From Sphingobacteriales bacterium (GTDB taxonomy: Bacteria > Bacteroidota > Bacteroidia > Chitinophagales > JADIYW01), in NCBI GenBank assembly GCA_016721245.1, contig JADKIQ010000004.1, positions 186,001-250,000 on the forward strand: a stretch of DNA of 64,000 nt, given 5' to 3'. Positions 24,688 to 34,257 of the stretch are shown one piece after another. Made by a program: the position numbers and the translations under genes. The notes under the pieces are model-generated. The model did not search any database. It saw nothing but the letters and a program-made list of their open reading frames with translations, and was not told the DNA's origin. The first letter of the stretch is position 1. Every line of letters starts with the position of its first letter.

Positions 24688-25905
24688 TTAAATTAGCGCC
24701 TGCTCAAAATCCGTAATAATATCCTCAATATTTTCCAGACCCACAGACACGCGAATCAAGCCATCCGTAATGCCGTATTGCAGGCGTTGTTCTTTCGGTA
24801 CATTCACGTGGCTGGTGGAAGCGGAGTGTGTCACCAGTGTATCTGCCGTGCCCAAAGAGGCAGTCAGTGTACAGAATTTTATGTTGCGTTGAAATTGCAT
24901 GCCGGCTTCCAGTCCATCAAGCAGTTCAAAACTTAGCATCCCGCTGAATCCTGTCATCTGGTCTTTGGCTAAAATATGGTCGGGATGATTTTCCAAGCCT
25001 AAATAATTCACTCTCGATACTTTCGGATGATTCGATAAGAACTCCGCCAGTGCCTGTGCATTTTTCTGATGTTGCTCCATACGAAGCGGCAAGGTCTTCA
25101 CCCCATTATTCAATAAGAAAGCTTCAAACGGAGAACAAATGGCGCCCAGCATTTTTTGCAGACCGTACACTTTCTTGTATGTTGCTTCATCCATCTTTGC
25201 CACCAGCACACCGGAAGTGCCCGTACCATGTCCGTTCAAAAACTTAGTAGATGAATGCACCACCATATCAATGCCGAATTTTAAAGGTTGCTGAATATAC
25301 GGTGTGGCAAAGGTATTGTCCACCACCGTTTTGATGCCTAAGTTCTGTGCAATGGCGGCTAGTCCGTCTAAATCATAACAAGCCAGTGTGGGATTTGCCG
25401 GCGTTTCGATATACAGCAATTTTATTTTTTCATCATTGATGATAGCATCTTCTACAAAATTCAGATCTTTCAAATCTGCGTAAATAGTTTCTACTCCGAA
25501 ATCTTTTAACAGTGAAACCATTAGTTCATTCGTGGTGCCGTACAAATTTCCTTGTGTAATAATTTTATCACCCGCTTTCACGTTCGCCATAATAGACGCG
25601 GCAATAGCTGCCATGCCGGACGCAAACAACATTCCGAAATAAGGTTCCTTTTCGTTGTCAATTCCAAAAGATTCCAGTGCAGCAATTTTATCTCCCACAA
25701 AACGCACCGTCGGATTTCCCAGACGTGAGTACGTATACACATCCTTATTCTTTCCGCCGCTCTTGAAAAATTCAAAGGCAGCATCTAAGTCTTCATAGGT
25801 AAAAGTAGAAGTGGCATAAATGGGCGGTACATGCGCGGATAATCCGTCAATCACCGGATCTTTTACACAAATGGAATGAAATCCTTTTTTAAAGTTTGTA
25901 TTCAT
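24688..25905 (-). CDS. PLP-dependent trans-sulfuration enzyme (methionine gamma-lyase/cystathionine gamma-family)
   Basis: 405 residues from the ATG at 25905; the upstream ATG at 25938 adds 11 residues that do not fit the family. It matches the Cys/Met-metabolism PLP family: VPPIYATSTF, YTYSRLGNPTVR, FASGMAAIAASIM, the Asp in KTVVDNTFATPY, and the PLP-binding Lys in VVHSSTKFLNGHG. The C-terminus TLVTHSASTSHVNVPKEQR also fits. Reactions in the family range from cystathionine gamma-synthase and -lyase to methionine gamma-lyase; the sequence shape favours a lyase but I cannot decide. Cytoplasmic. Confidence 0.85.
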   Translation of the reverse strand: MNTNFKKGFHSICVKDPVIDGLSAHVPPIYATSTFTYEDLDAAFEFFKSGGKNKDVYTYSRLGNPTVRFVGDKIAALESFGIDNEKEPYFGMLFASGMAAIAASIMANVKAGDKIITQGNLYGTTNELMVSLLKDFGVETIYADLKDLNFVEDAIINDEKIKLLYIETPANPTLACYDLDGLAAIAQNLGIKTVVDNTFATPYIQQPLKFGIDMVVHSSTKFLNGHGTGTSGVLVAKMDEATYKKVYGLQKMLGAICSPFEAFLLNNGVKTLPLRMEQHQKNAQALAEFLSNHPKVSRVNYLGLENHPDHILAKDQMTGFSGMLSFELLDGLEAGMQFQRNIKFCTLTASLGTADTLVTHSASTSHVNVPKEQRLQYGITDGLIRVSVGLENIEDIITDFEQALI

Positions 25906-26038
25906 ATCCAAAAATAATAAGAAAAAACGTACAGGCATATTTATTTTCCCGAATACTAAGTAGGAAATGCCAGTTACTAATTTTTAGATACTATTATATG
26001 TATTGCTTGTAAAATTGTATCACATAAAAAATAAAATT

Positions 26039-27382
26039 ATGAAAAACACATTAAACAACATTTTTAAAACAACATTCATGTTATTCATTGGTGTTGCTTT
26101 CTTTTCTGTATCCGGATGTAAAAAAGACAAATCGTCCGACGATATTGGATATGGTTCCATCAAATCTTCCGACTGGCGTTCAAATATCGGCGACAGTTTT
26201 GTGGTAGAAGGTTACTATGATGAAGAAAACGGTATTGGTAAAATTTATGATGCACCGAAACATCACGATGTAGATGCAGCTACTCCAGAGAAAGATTACA
26301 TCTTAATCAAGAAACAGTCTGCTCTGACTTATGTGCCGGATTATTCTCAGTACATCGGAAGAAGACTACAGATTAAAGGCCGCTTGCTGGCTGCAACGGA
26401 GCCTTCTTTAGTAGGAACGGCAAATTTATTGGGTGATATTTCTCTCGCAACATTGGAAGTTCAAACCTTAAAAATCACAGACAGTGTTAGCTATTTCCAA
26501 AAGCCGGTTCGCTTTAGTTTGTGTGATCAGTACCCTGCAATTTGTCAGCTGGTATTAAATCCGGTGGCAACGAAAGTAGCCTTCTTATATAGTGGTGGAA
26601 TTAATGCGGGCAGTGCACATCAGCGTTATTACAATGATATCAAAGCATTGTACTGGATTTTGCGCAATAAATTCGGCTATTCGGATGCTAATATTGTAGT
26701 TTGTTATAAAAATGGTAAACATGATTATGCTGCTTCTGATACGTTTAAGATTGACTATGCTGCGTCAACTGCCGGCTTCAATGCTGCTATCACTGACTTG
26801 CAGGGTAGAATGAGTAGCAGAACACAGTTCTTCTGTTTTATCAATAACCACGGAGGCGGTTTTTCCACATCGGATAATATAAATTATGGAGGTACTGCTG
26901 ATGGAGACGCAGATGAACCGGGTACAGACTCTAAACATCTGGATGAGCATATTTACTACTATGGTGAAGGAGCTGATATCAGTGATGATTTACTGAAAAC
27001 TAAAATCAATTCATTGACATTCGGTACAGGTATCTTTTTGCTAAAACCTTGTTTCAGTGGTGGTTTGGTATATGATTTACGAGGCACCAACAGGGTAATC
27101 ATTGCTTCCGGTACGGAGTTTCAGGTAACCTATCCAACCTTATCAGGCAGCTACGGAGAGTTGACATATAACTTTATGTCAGCGATTACCGGTAAAACAC
27201 CGGATGGCGTTACTGTGAATGCCGACCTGAACGGCGATGAAAAAATTTCGATGTATGAAGCCTATATCTACATCAAAGCAACAGAACACAGAAATGAACA
27301 GCCTCAGTACAATGATGATGGAACAGGCAATGTAACAACGACACCTTCAAGCTCCGGATTTGGTGCAGGAGTGTATTTATAA
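26039..27382 (+). CDS. Legumain-like (clan CD) cysteine peptidase lipoprotein with an EF-hand loop
   Basis: 447 residues from the ATG at 26039; the start at 26003 would place 12 extra residues ahead of the signal peptide. Lipobox FSVSGC, so it is membrane-anchored. Residues ~175-400 resemble peptidase family C13 or other clan CD members: a strand VAFLYSGG, the helix YNDIKALYWILRNKFGY, His271 in INNHGGG and Cys338 in LLKPCFSGG, both preceded by hydrophobic strands. A canonical EF-hand loop (DLNGDEKISMYE) follows near the end. N-terminal ~170 residues are unassigned. Catalysis is inferred; the His-Cys spacing (67) is longer than in legumain. Confidence 0.7.
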   Translation: MKNTLNNIFKTTFMLFIGVAFFSVSGCKKDKSSDDIGYGSIKSSDWRSNIGDSFVVEGYYDEENGIGKIYDAPKHHDVDAATPEKDYILIKKQSALTYVPDYSQYIGRRLQIKGRLLAATEPSLVGTANLLGDISLATLEVQTLKITDSVSYFQKPVRFSLCDQYPAICQLVLNPVATKVAFLYSGGINAGSAHQRYYNDIKALYWILRNKFGYSDANIVVCYKNGKHDYAASDTFKIDYAASTAGFNAAITDLQGRMSSRTQFFCFINNHGGGFSTSDNINYGGTADGDADEPGTDSKHLDEHIYYYGEGADISDDLLKTKINSLTFGTGIFLLKPCFSGGLVYDLRGTNRVIIASGTEFQVTYPTLSGSYGELTYNFMSAITGKTPDGVTVNADLNGDEKISMYEAYIYIKATEHRNEQPQYNDDGTGNVTTTPSSSGFGAGVYL

Positions 27383-27409
27383 AGACTGGTTAGTTATTTA
27401 GTTAACGGG

Positions 27410-27436
27410 AGACGGCAGTAATGCCGTCTTTTTTTA
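27410..27436 (+). terminator. Intrinsic terminator of the clan CD peptidase gene
   Basis: An 8-bp stem (AGACGGCA at 27410-27417 with TGCCGTCT at 27422-27429), 4-base loop and a run of seven or more T. Confidence 0.9.
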
Positions 27437-27482
27437 TTCTCTAATTCCTTAAATGGACTTAGTTGTAAACTGGTGTGATTTT

Positions 27483-28820
27483 TTATGAGTTAGGGGTAAA
27501 CAACAAACGTTGACCTTTTGGGCTTTCATCAAATACACCGTTGTTATACACCAAATGACCATTCACAAATGTTTGTGTTACTTTTCCTGTAAATGCGTGT
27601 TGTTCCAATGGGCTCCATCCGCATTTGAATAAAATATTTTCTTTGGATACTTTCCAGCTTGTATGCATATCAACAATGGCTAAATCGGCAAAATATCCTT
27701 CGCGTATATAGCCGCGGTTTTTTACCCGAAAACAATCAGCAGGAGCGTGGCACATTTTTTCTACAATTCGTTCCAGGGATATTTTTCCTTGCTGATAAAA
27801 CTCCAGCATAATGTTTAAACTATGTTGCACTAAAGGTAATCCTGCAGGCGCATTGAAATAAGCATTGTTTTTTTCTTCCTGTGTATGTGGAGCATGGTCG
27901 GTGGCCACTACATCCAGTCGGTCATCCAGCAAAGCGGCTAGTAATGCATCTTTGTCGCTTTTGTATTTTATAGCAGGATTGCATTTTATCTTACTGCCTA
28001 AAGCGGCATAATCGCGTTCATCAAAAAACAAATGGTGTACACAGACTTCGGAAGTAATACGTTTTTCCTTCAGTGGAATCTGATTGGTAAACAAGGACAA
28101 CTCTTTTTCCGTAGAAATATGAAAAACATGCAAACGGGTATTGTGTTTTTTCGCTAAATCCGTTGCCAGTTTAGAAGAGATATAACACGCTTCGTCGTTG
28201 CGAATAACCGGATGATAATTCATTGGGATATTCTCTCCGAATTTTAGTTTGTAGTGTTCCGTATTTCGTTTGATGCTTTGTTCATCTTCGCAATGTGTCA
28301 CCACTATCCCGTTGATATTGGCAAAAATTTTTGACAATACATGTTCGTCATCCACCAGCATGTTTCCGGTAGAAGAGCCCATAAATATTTTCAAAGCGCC
28401 TACTTTACTGAAATCCGTTTTCATGACTTCGTCGTAATTGTCATTAGACGTACCCATGAAGAAAGTATAATTAGCCAGAGATGTTTGTGCAGCAATCTGA
28501 TATTTCTCTTCCAGTAATTCCTGTGTTAAAGCAGATGGTTTGGTGTTAGGTTGTTCCATAAAAGAAGTAACGCCGCCTGCAATAGCTGCCTTGCTTTCTG
28601 TGTAAATACTGGCTTTGTGTGTTAATCCCGGTTCGCGAAAATGTACCTGATCATCAATGATACCTGGAATAATGTATTTATCTGCAGCATCAATAATGGT
28701 GGCACTTGCATCAGAAATATCTTTTCCGATTTTTGTGATAAGATTATTTTCCAGTAAAATATCCTGCTGCTCAATTTTTCCTTCATTGATAATGCTTCCG
28801 TTTTTAATAAGGTATTTCAT
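27483..28820 (-). CDS. pyrC: Dihydroorotase (class I)
   Basis: 445 residues. Cyclises N-carbamoyl-aspartate to dihydroorotate in pyrimidine synthesis. Amidohydrolase signatures: the metal motif DQVHFREPGLTHK (H-x-H-like: here V-H-F-R), the oxyanion segment SFMEQPNTKPSA, metal histidines in VVTHCEDEQS and LHVFHIST, and the catalytic Asp in VATDHAPHT. The alternative, allantoinase or an inactive paralogue, is less likely because the metal and substrate residues are present. The gene lies 11 bases downstream of an MFS transporter gene and is probably co-transcribed. Confidence 0.92.
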   Translation of the reverse strand: MKYLIKNGSIINEGKIEQQDILLENNLITKIGKDISDASATIIDAADKYIIPGIIDDQVHFREPGLTHKASIYTESKAAIAGGVTSFMEQPNTKPSALTQELLEEKYQIAAQTSLANYTFFMGTSNDNYDEVMKTDFSKVGALKIFMGSSTGNMLVDDEHVLSKIFANINGIVVTHCEDEQSIKRNTEHYKLKFGENIPMNYHPVIRNDEACYISSKLATDLAKKHNTRLHVFHISTEKELSLFTNQIPLKEKRITSEVCVHHLFFDERDYAALGSKIKCNPAIKYKSDKDALLAALLDDRLDVVATDHAPHTQEEKNNAYFNAPAGLPLVQHSLNIMLEFYQQGKISLERIVEKMCHAPADCFRVKNRGYIREGYFADLAIVDMHTSWKVSKENILFKCGWSPLEQHAFTGKVTQTFVNGHLVYNNGVFDESPKGQRLLFTPNS

Positions 28821-28831
28821 ATACAGGCAAA

Positions 28832-30161
28832 TTACACTTTTTCTCTTCCAACTTTATGGCCTGCTGTGGCATAATACAAAATGAATAAGTAAGCCGGAAT
28901 CATCATTAAATAGGCCATTTGCTTATCACCGATTAATTCGGAAATCTTTCCGTACAGCGGCGGTAAAATGGCACCACCCACAATGCCCATGATTAATAAG
29001 GCAGAACCAATTTTGGTAAACTTGCCTAATCCGTCAATTGCTAATGGCCAGATAGCCGGCCACATTACGGCATTGGAGAAACCTAATAACATAAAGCAAA
29101 TTACTGCTGTTTTGCCACTTGTAAATACTGATAATAGAACCAATATCATACTTAAAATAGTTAAAACAAACATTGCTTTTTGTTGAGATATAAATTTTGG
29201 TATAGCAACTATATTAAAAAATATATCCAAATAATAAAGAATAACCGACATAAGTTGCAAAGTTTTTTGCAGCATGTGGATTAGGAAAAGCTAAATAATA
29301 TTGACTCTTAAATAAAAATACTTTTATATCTGGTAAATCTAGTTTATAACCTAAATATTCTCCAAAGCCAGCAAACGTATCATAATTAATTACTTCCACT
29401 CCTACATAAAAGAAAATAGCCAGCGCACCTAATAGTAAATGCGGAAATTGAAAGATACTGGTTTTGCTTCCCGTTATTTCTGCATCCACATTGGTTTCTT
29501 CTTCATGCACTTCCGGCATTTTTACAAAGAAAATAGCAATTGCTAACACCACTAATGCGATAGCCAGAAAAGTGTAGGGTTGAATGACACGTGCTGCCAG
29601 ATTATTTAATTCAACGGCTTTATCTGCCTCATTTAAGGTTAAGAGTTTTGCTTTAATTCCGTCTGCATCCTTTAATGCGATAGAACCCAAGACATAAATA
29701 GCACAAATACCGGCAATCTTATTGCATATTCCCATGATGGAAATACGTTGTGCCGCGCTTTCAATCGGGCCTAACACGGTAACAAATGGATTGGCGGCGG
29801 TTTGTAATAAGGCTAAGCCGGTGCCGATAATGAATAAACCCAGTAAAAATAAATTGTAGGTTCTGGTTTGTGCTGCCGGAATGAATAAAATGGCACCAAC
29901 AGCCATCACAAATAAACCGAGCGACATCCCGTTTTTAAAACCTGTTTTCTTGAGTATGATGGAAGACGGGATTGCCATGATAAAATAGGCGGCAAAAAAG
30001 GCGGAAGCCACATAATAGGATTGTGTGCTGGTCAACTCACAGGCTATTTTCAGATAAGGAATAAGCGTGCCGTTTGCCCAGGTAATGAAACCGAATATGA
30101 AAAACAAAACACCAATGATGGCGATTTGATAGTTTACCGAAACTTTTTTGTCTTCTGTCAT
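28832..30161 (-). CDS. FHS-family (FucP-like) MFS sugar transporter, frameshifted
   Basis: Two overlapping open frames (338 and 147 codons) join into one ~442-residue protein if one A is removed from the A6 run at 29216-29221. The start is the ATG at 30161 (MTEDKK); the upstream ATG is too far. The joined protein has about 12 hydrophobic helices and the family features VLFFIFGFITWANGTLIPYL and ALLQTAANPFVTVLG, with CNKIAGI, as in L-fucose, glucose or galactose proton symporters. The reading frame is broken by a +1 insertion relative to the family. Either a sequencing error or a real lesion; see findings. It probably heads the operon with pyrC. Confidence 0.8.
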
Positions 30162-30250
30162 ATACTTGTTTTTTGTGATGTAATACCAAATATACAAAAC
30201 CACTGCATAGTTCATCCCGAAAGTTATCAAGAGGATGTTTGGTAAAAATG

Positions 30251-30280
30251 TTTGTATTTTAGGTCATTTCCTTATATTTA
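30251..30280 (+). promoter_or_regulatory. Promoter of the Wzi-like gene
   Basis: TTTG at 30251-30254, an 18-base spacer and TATATTTA at 30273-30280 (7 of 8 to TAnnTTTG). The start codon follows after 23 bases. The MFS gene starts divergently at 30161. Confidence 0.5.
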
Positions 30281-30303
30281 CCCTTTCATAACGCTTCCTG
30301 AAA

Positions 30304-32022
30304 ATGAGAAAACAACTTATAGCATACACCTTATTACTATTGCCTTTTCTTGCGGCTGCACAGGGAACGTATATTCCTATCGGTTCTGATGTAAATCATT
30401 ATCTGCAGCGCCTGGAAATTAAAACAGGTCTGGTAAAAGGATTTCACACCTCCAATAAACCATATGACCGGAAAATGTCGGTTGATTATTTAAACAGACT
30501 GGATTCATTGAGTGATATGGATGTAGATGATTTGACCAAAATGGATAAAGAAAACATCAGCTATATCTACAAAGATAATTTTGAATTTGATGATGAGCAT
30601 ACAGAAATGACGGAAAACCCGAAACTAAAATTTTTGTGGAAACATCCGGCAAATTTCATAAGCGTAAAAGTACCGCACTTTGCGTTGGCAGTGAATCCTG
30701 CAATACAGATAAAACTGGGCGGTTCTCTGGCCGATGAAGCCAGTAAAAAAGATAAGTTTAAATTCTTAACCTCCAAAGGCTTTGAAATCCGCGGACAGGT
30801 GGATGATATTTTCGGTTTCTATGCTTTGTTCTTATCGGAACAGGGAAATTTTCCAAATTATGTGCAGGATTATATCCGACAAACAGGAACGCCACCGGGT
30901 GCTGGTTACTGGAAGAATTACAAAAGCAATGGCTATGATTATTTTTTAGCTAAAGGCTATGTAACCATAACACCCAGCAAACATTTTCACATGCAGTTTG
31001 GGTACGATAATAACTTTATCGGCGATGGTATCCGTTCCATGTTTTTGTCTGATTTCGGCGCCAATTATTTATTCCTGAAACTGAATACGAATGTCTGGAA
31101 ATTCAACTACCAGAATATTTTTGCGGAGATGACCAAATCCTACAAACAAACGGGAGCTGATAAGTTGCTGACCAAGAAATATATGGCGATGCATCATTTA
31201 AGCATCAATCTGACAAAAAACGTGAATATCGGTGTGTTTGAAAGTGTGGTTTTCCGCAGAGAAAATACGTTCGAATTGCAATACCTGAATCCGATTATTT
31301 TTTACCGTTCTATTGAGCAGGCACTGGGTTCTCCGGATAATGCATTCATCGGCTTTGATTTCAAAATCAACATACCGAAACATGTACAGATGTACGGACA
31401 GTTGCTGTTAGATGAATTCAATTTCAAGAAAGAATTCAGTACGCCCGGAAAAAGCAAAGTGTACAGTTTGTTTCATCCGCGCAAATGGTGGGGTAATAAA
31501 TTTGCCGCACAGTTTGGTATCAAGTATATCGATGCATTTGGTGTAGATCATTTGGATTTACAACTGGAAGCAAATATGGCGCGTCCATACACGTATTCTC
31601 ACTACGATACCATTACTTCCTGGACACATTATAATCAACCTTTGGCGCATCCGCTGGGAGCGAATTTCAAAGAAATAATTTTTCAGGTAAAATACCAGCA
31701 GATTCAAAAGCTGTTCCTTTCTTCGAGATTTATTTATGATAACAAAGGAGAGGATGACGATACCACTAACTGGGGCGGCAATCCGTTGAAAGTATACGGA
31801 ACCTTTGAACGCGAGTTTGGCAATACCACCGCGCAAGGCGTGAATGCAAAAACGTTTTACGTTGATTTTGTAGCGACCTACGAGCCTTGGCATAATATCT
31901 TTGTGGACTTCAGCTATGTGTACCGCAAAAAGAAAAGCGAAGACGTAGCACGTAATTTACAAACGCATTTCATGAACTTAAGCCTGCGATGGAGCATACC
32001 ATACAGAAGGTATGATTTTTAA
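30304..32022 (+). CDS. Outer-membrane beta-barrel protein, capsule assembly Wzi/RemB-like
   Basis: 572 residues. A signal peptide (about 1-19, ending LAAAQ) is followed by a long series of alternating strands ending in an aromatic, strand-like C-terminus (LSLRWSIPYRRYDF) expected for an outer-membrane barrel. Segments such as LQYLNPIIFYRSIEQALGSPDN and MYGQLLLDEFNFKKEF are those I associate with the Wzi-like/gliding-protein RemB family in Bacteroidota, thought to hold surface polysaccharide or support motility. No capsule genes are close by. Function is inferred from family only. Confidence 0.75.
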   Translation: MRKQLIAYTLLLLPFLAAAQGTYIPIGSDVNHYLQRLEIKTGLVKGFHTSNKPYDRKMSVDYLNRLDSLSDMDVDDLTKMDKENISYIYKDNFEFDDEHTEMTENPKLKFLWKHPANFISVKVPHFALAVNPAIQIKLGGSLADEASKKDKFKFLTSKGFEIRGQVDDIFGFYALFLSEQGNFPNYVQDYIRQTGTPPGAGYWKNYKSNGYDYFLAKGYVTITPSKHFHMQFGYDNNFIGDGIRSMFLSDFGANYLFLKLNTNVWKFNYQNIFAEMTKSYKQTGADKLLTKKYMAMHHLSINLTKNVNIGVFESVVFRRENTFELQYLNPIIFYRSIEQALGSPDNAFIGFDFKINIPKHVQMYGQLLLDEFNFKKEFSTPGKSKVYSLFHPRKWWGNKFAAQFGIKYIDAFGVDHLDLQLEANMARPYTYSHYDTITSWTHYNQPLAHPLGANFKEIIFQVKYQQIQKLFLSSRFIYDNKGEDDDTTNWGGNPLKVYGTFEREFGNTTAQGVNAKTFYVDFVATYEPWHNIFVDFSYVYRKKKSEDVARNLQTHFMNLSLRWSIPYRRYDF

Positions 32023-32052
32023 GAAGTTTTTGTAAATAATAAAATTTTATAC

Positions 32053-33681
32053 TTACTTACTGCTGACAGTTTTCAGAAACTTTGGTTTTTCCCTTTTTTT
32101 GGTGGACTGTTCAAATGCATAGGCAAATGATAGAATCTCCGCTTCTTTGAATGCGCCTGCAATAAAAGATAATCCGACTGGCAACTCATGCACTTTACCC
32201 ATGGGAACACTTATATGCGGATAGCCCGCCATGGCTGCCGGCGAACCGAAATAAAATCCGGTATCATAATCCCCGTTTACCAGATCAATACAGTTAGGTA
32301 AGCCAATCGTTGTGGCACAAATGGCATCAAGATTATATTGTTTCATCAGTTCGTCAATGATTTTTTTGGAACTTATGGTTTTCGCCAGCGCGTCTTTATA
32401 TTCTTTATTGTTGAGGCTTTCTTTTGTATTGCTGCTTTCTAATATTTCCTGTTTGAAAAATGGCATCACCCTTGATTCATTTTGTTTGTTAAAGGCAATG
32501 ACTTCGGATAATGATTTTACATTTGCATTTGCTTTTTTCAGATAATTATCCAGACCTTCCTTAAATTCGTATTTCATAAGTGTAAATTCAGCTTCGCCTA
32601 ATTCGGAGGTTTGTTTTACCAGTTCCACTTCAATGACTTCAGCTCCCAGTTTCCGAATGGTTTCTATTGCCTCTTGGTATAAGCCTGTAACTCCTTCATG
32701 ACCTTGCAGGAAAGATTTTTCAACACCTATTTTTTTACCGTATAGCGCATTATTATTCAACATGCGGGTGTAATCTTCTTTTTTCAATCCGTGTAAAGTC
32801 GCAGGGTCATTTGTATCTGCACCGCTTAAAGCAGTCAATAATATTGCTGCATCCTTTACCGTTCTTGCCATAGGGCCAGCGGTATCCTGTGTTTTTGAAA
32901 TTGGAATGATGCCGCTTCTGCTTAATAAACCAACAGTTGGTTTTATTCCTACAATTCCACAGAATGAAGAAGGCGCAGTTATAGAACCATCTGTTTCAGA
33001 ACCGATAGCAACCGCACATAGATTAGCGGCCACTGCTACTGCGGAACCTGAACTCGACCCACAGGGATTTCTGTCTAAAACGCAGGGGTTTTTTGTCTGA
33101 TTTCCTCTGCTGCTCCAGCCGCTGGTGGGCCGGGTAGATCGGAAGTTGGCCCATTCACTGAGATTGGTTTTTCCCAAAAGTACAGCCCCGGCTAATCTTA
33201 ATTGTTGAATGATAAAGGCATCTTTGGAGGCTATATTACCTTCCATTGCCAGCGACCCTGCTGTCGTCATCATCTTATCACCGGTATCAATATTGTCTTT
33301 TATCAGCACAGGAATGCCATGCAAGGGGCCTCTGGTTTTACCTGACTTACGTTCGCTGTCCATTTTATCAGCTATTTGTAGTGCATCTGGGTTTAACTCA
33401 ATGATGGCATTTAATGCAGGTCCGCTTTTGTCTATTTCATAAATTCGTTTTAGATACATTTCTGTAAGTTGTCTGGAAGAATATATTCCGGCATTCATTT
33501 TTTGCTGCAATTCATCAATACTTATTTCATTCAATGCAAAATCATCTGAAGTGTAGGTGGCATTATCGGATGCTATCAGACTGTTTTTTTCTTTACTTTT
33601 ATTTTTAGCTATTGCTGTTATGGGTGCAGTCAGTGCCATGCCCGCTAGTGATGTTTTTTTTAGAAAATTTCTTCGATTCAT
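32053..33681 (-). CDS. Exported amidase (amidase signature family)
   Basis: 542 residues. The N-terminus MNRRNFLKKTSLAGMAL is a twin-arginine-type signal. The amidase-signature triad is present: Lys in PVLIKDNIDTGDKMMTTAGS, the cis-Ser in the glycine/serine-rich CGSSSGSAVAVAA, and the Ser in GSETDGSITAPSSFCGIVG. The family cleaves amide bonds (peptide amides, fatty amides, or Gln in GatA). It is not GatA: it has an export signal and lies far from gatB. Convergent with the Wzi-like gene. The substrate is unknown. Confidence 0.88.
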   Translation of the reverse strand: MNRRNFLKKTSLAGMALTAPITAIAKNKSKEKNSLIASDNATYTSDDFALNEISIDELQQKMNAGIYSSRQLTEMYLKRIYEIDKSGPALNAIIELNPDALQIADKMDSERKSGKTRGPLHGIPVLIKDNIDTGDKMMTTAGSLAMEGNIASKDAFIIQQLRLAGAVLLGKTNLSEWANFRSTRPTSGWSSRGNQTKNPCVLDRNPCGSSSGSAVAVAANLCAVAIGSETDGSITAPSSFCGIVGIKPTVGLLSRSGIIPISKTQDTAGPMARTVKDAAILLTALSGADTNDPATLHGLKKEDYTRMLNNNALYGKKIGVEKSFLQGHEGVTGLYQEAIETIRKLGAEVIEVELVKQTSELGEAEFTLMKYEFKEGLDNYLKKANANVKSLSEVIAFNKQNESRVMPFFKQEILESSNTKESLNNKEYKDALAKTISSKKIIDELMKQYNLDAICATTIGLPNCIDLVNGDYDTGFYFGSPAAMAGYPHISVPMGKVHELPVGLSFIAGAFKEAEILSFAYAFEQSTKKREKPKFLKTVSSK

Positions 33682-33917
33682 AGAATTTATTTATAAGTTG
33701 TACATAAACTATATCTTCTAAAATACAGAATGTTTTAATAATTCGGAGAAGATTTTATTTTAAGTCAAAATGTAGTGCTAAATATTGCAGATTGTTGTAA
33801 ACCGGCCTCTTTCAGCTAAAATACTTGTTCTGCGATTGACCTGTATCAAAAAAGGTAAACGTACTGTTGCGCTTTTGGTTTTTATTGTACATATTTAAGT
33901 AACATAAAAACCCGCCC

Positions 33918-34076
33918 ATGTTATTTTTTCTATTTTCAGCATTCATGCTATTACTGTTGGTACTTTTTATCTCATCTTTTAATACAAGTAAAAGAATAAC
34001 ATTAAGAAGAGACAGAAATGTACGCTTATTCAAAGGTGTAAAATCTTTGAATATGCATTACAGCATTTTTTTATGA
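33918..34076 (+). CDS. Candidate 52-residue membrane peptide
   Basis: An ATG at 33918 opens 52 codons to a TGA at 34074-34076. The first 20 residues form one strongly hydrophobic helix (MLFFLFSAFMLLLLVLFISS), followed by a basic tail (TSKRITLRRDRNVRLFKGVK). A perfect 17-bp terminator begins 18 bases after the stop and points to a real transcript. No family is recognised. The reverse-strand 73-codon frame in the same place looks like a shadow. The rest of the gap 33682-34257 shows nothing else but the terminator. Confidence 0.35.
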   Translation: MLFFLFSAFMLLLLVLFISSFNTSKRITLRRDRNVRLFKGVKSLNMHYSIFL

Positions 34077-34093
34077 ACTAAACTATAGCATGC

Positions 34094-34133
34094 AAAAATG
34101 AACAGCCGGGAATTATCCCGGCTGTTCATTTTT
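34094..34133. terminator. Strong intrinsic terminator, 17-bp perfect stem
   Basis: 34094-34110 pairs without mismatch with 34117-34133 around a 6-base loop (AATTAT). A residues on one side and T residues on the other make it bidirectional. The only plus-strand client seen is the small frame at 33918. Confidence 0.9.
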
Positions 34134-34257
34134 ATACCGCATCAACGGATAATCTGCAAATGAATGTATTTTTTCTTTGGCATAGTGTTTGTTTGCCATA
34201 GATTTTAAGTATTTTACATATTAAAATCTATTTTACTATTTAACCAAAACGAATACT

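Noticed and set aside
29214..30230. Programmed frameshifting in the MFS gene
   Set aside because: The ATT TTT TAA site invites the idea, but similar single-base breaks elsewhere in homopolymers make sequence error more likely.
33812..34033. 73-codon minus-strand open frame
   Set aside because: Start context and composition are poor, and it is antisense to the better-supported 52-codon frame with a terminator.
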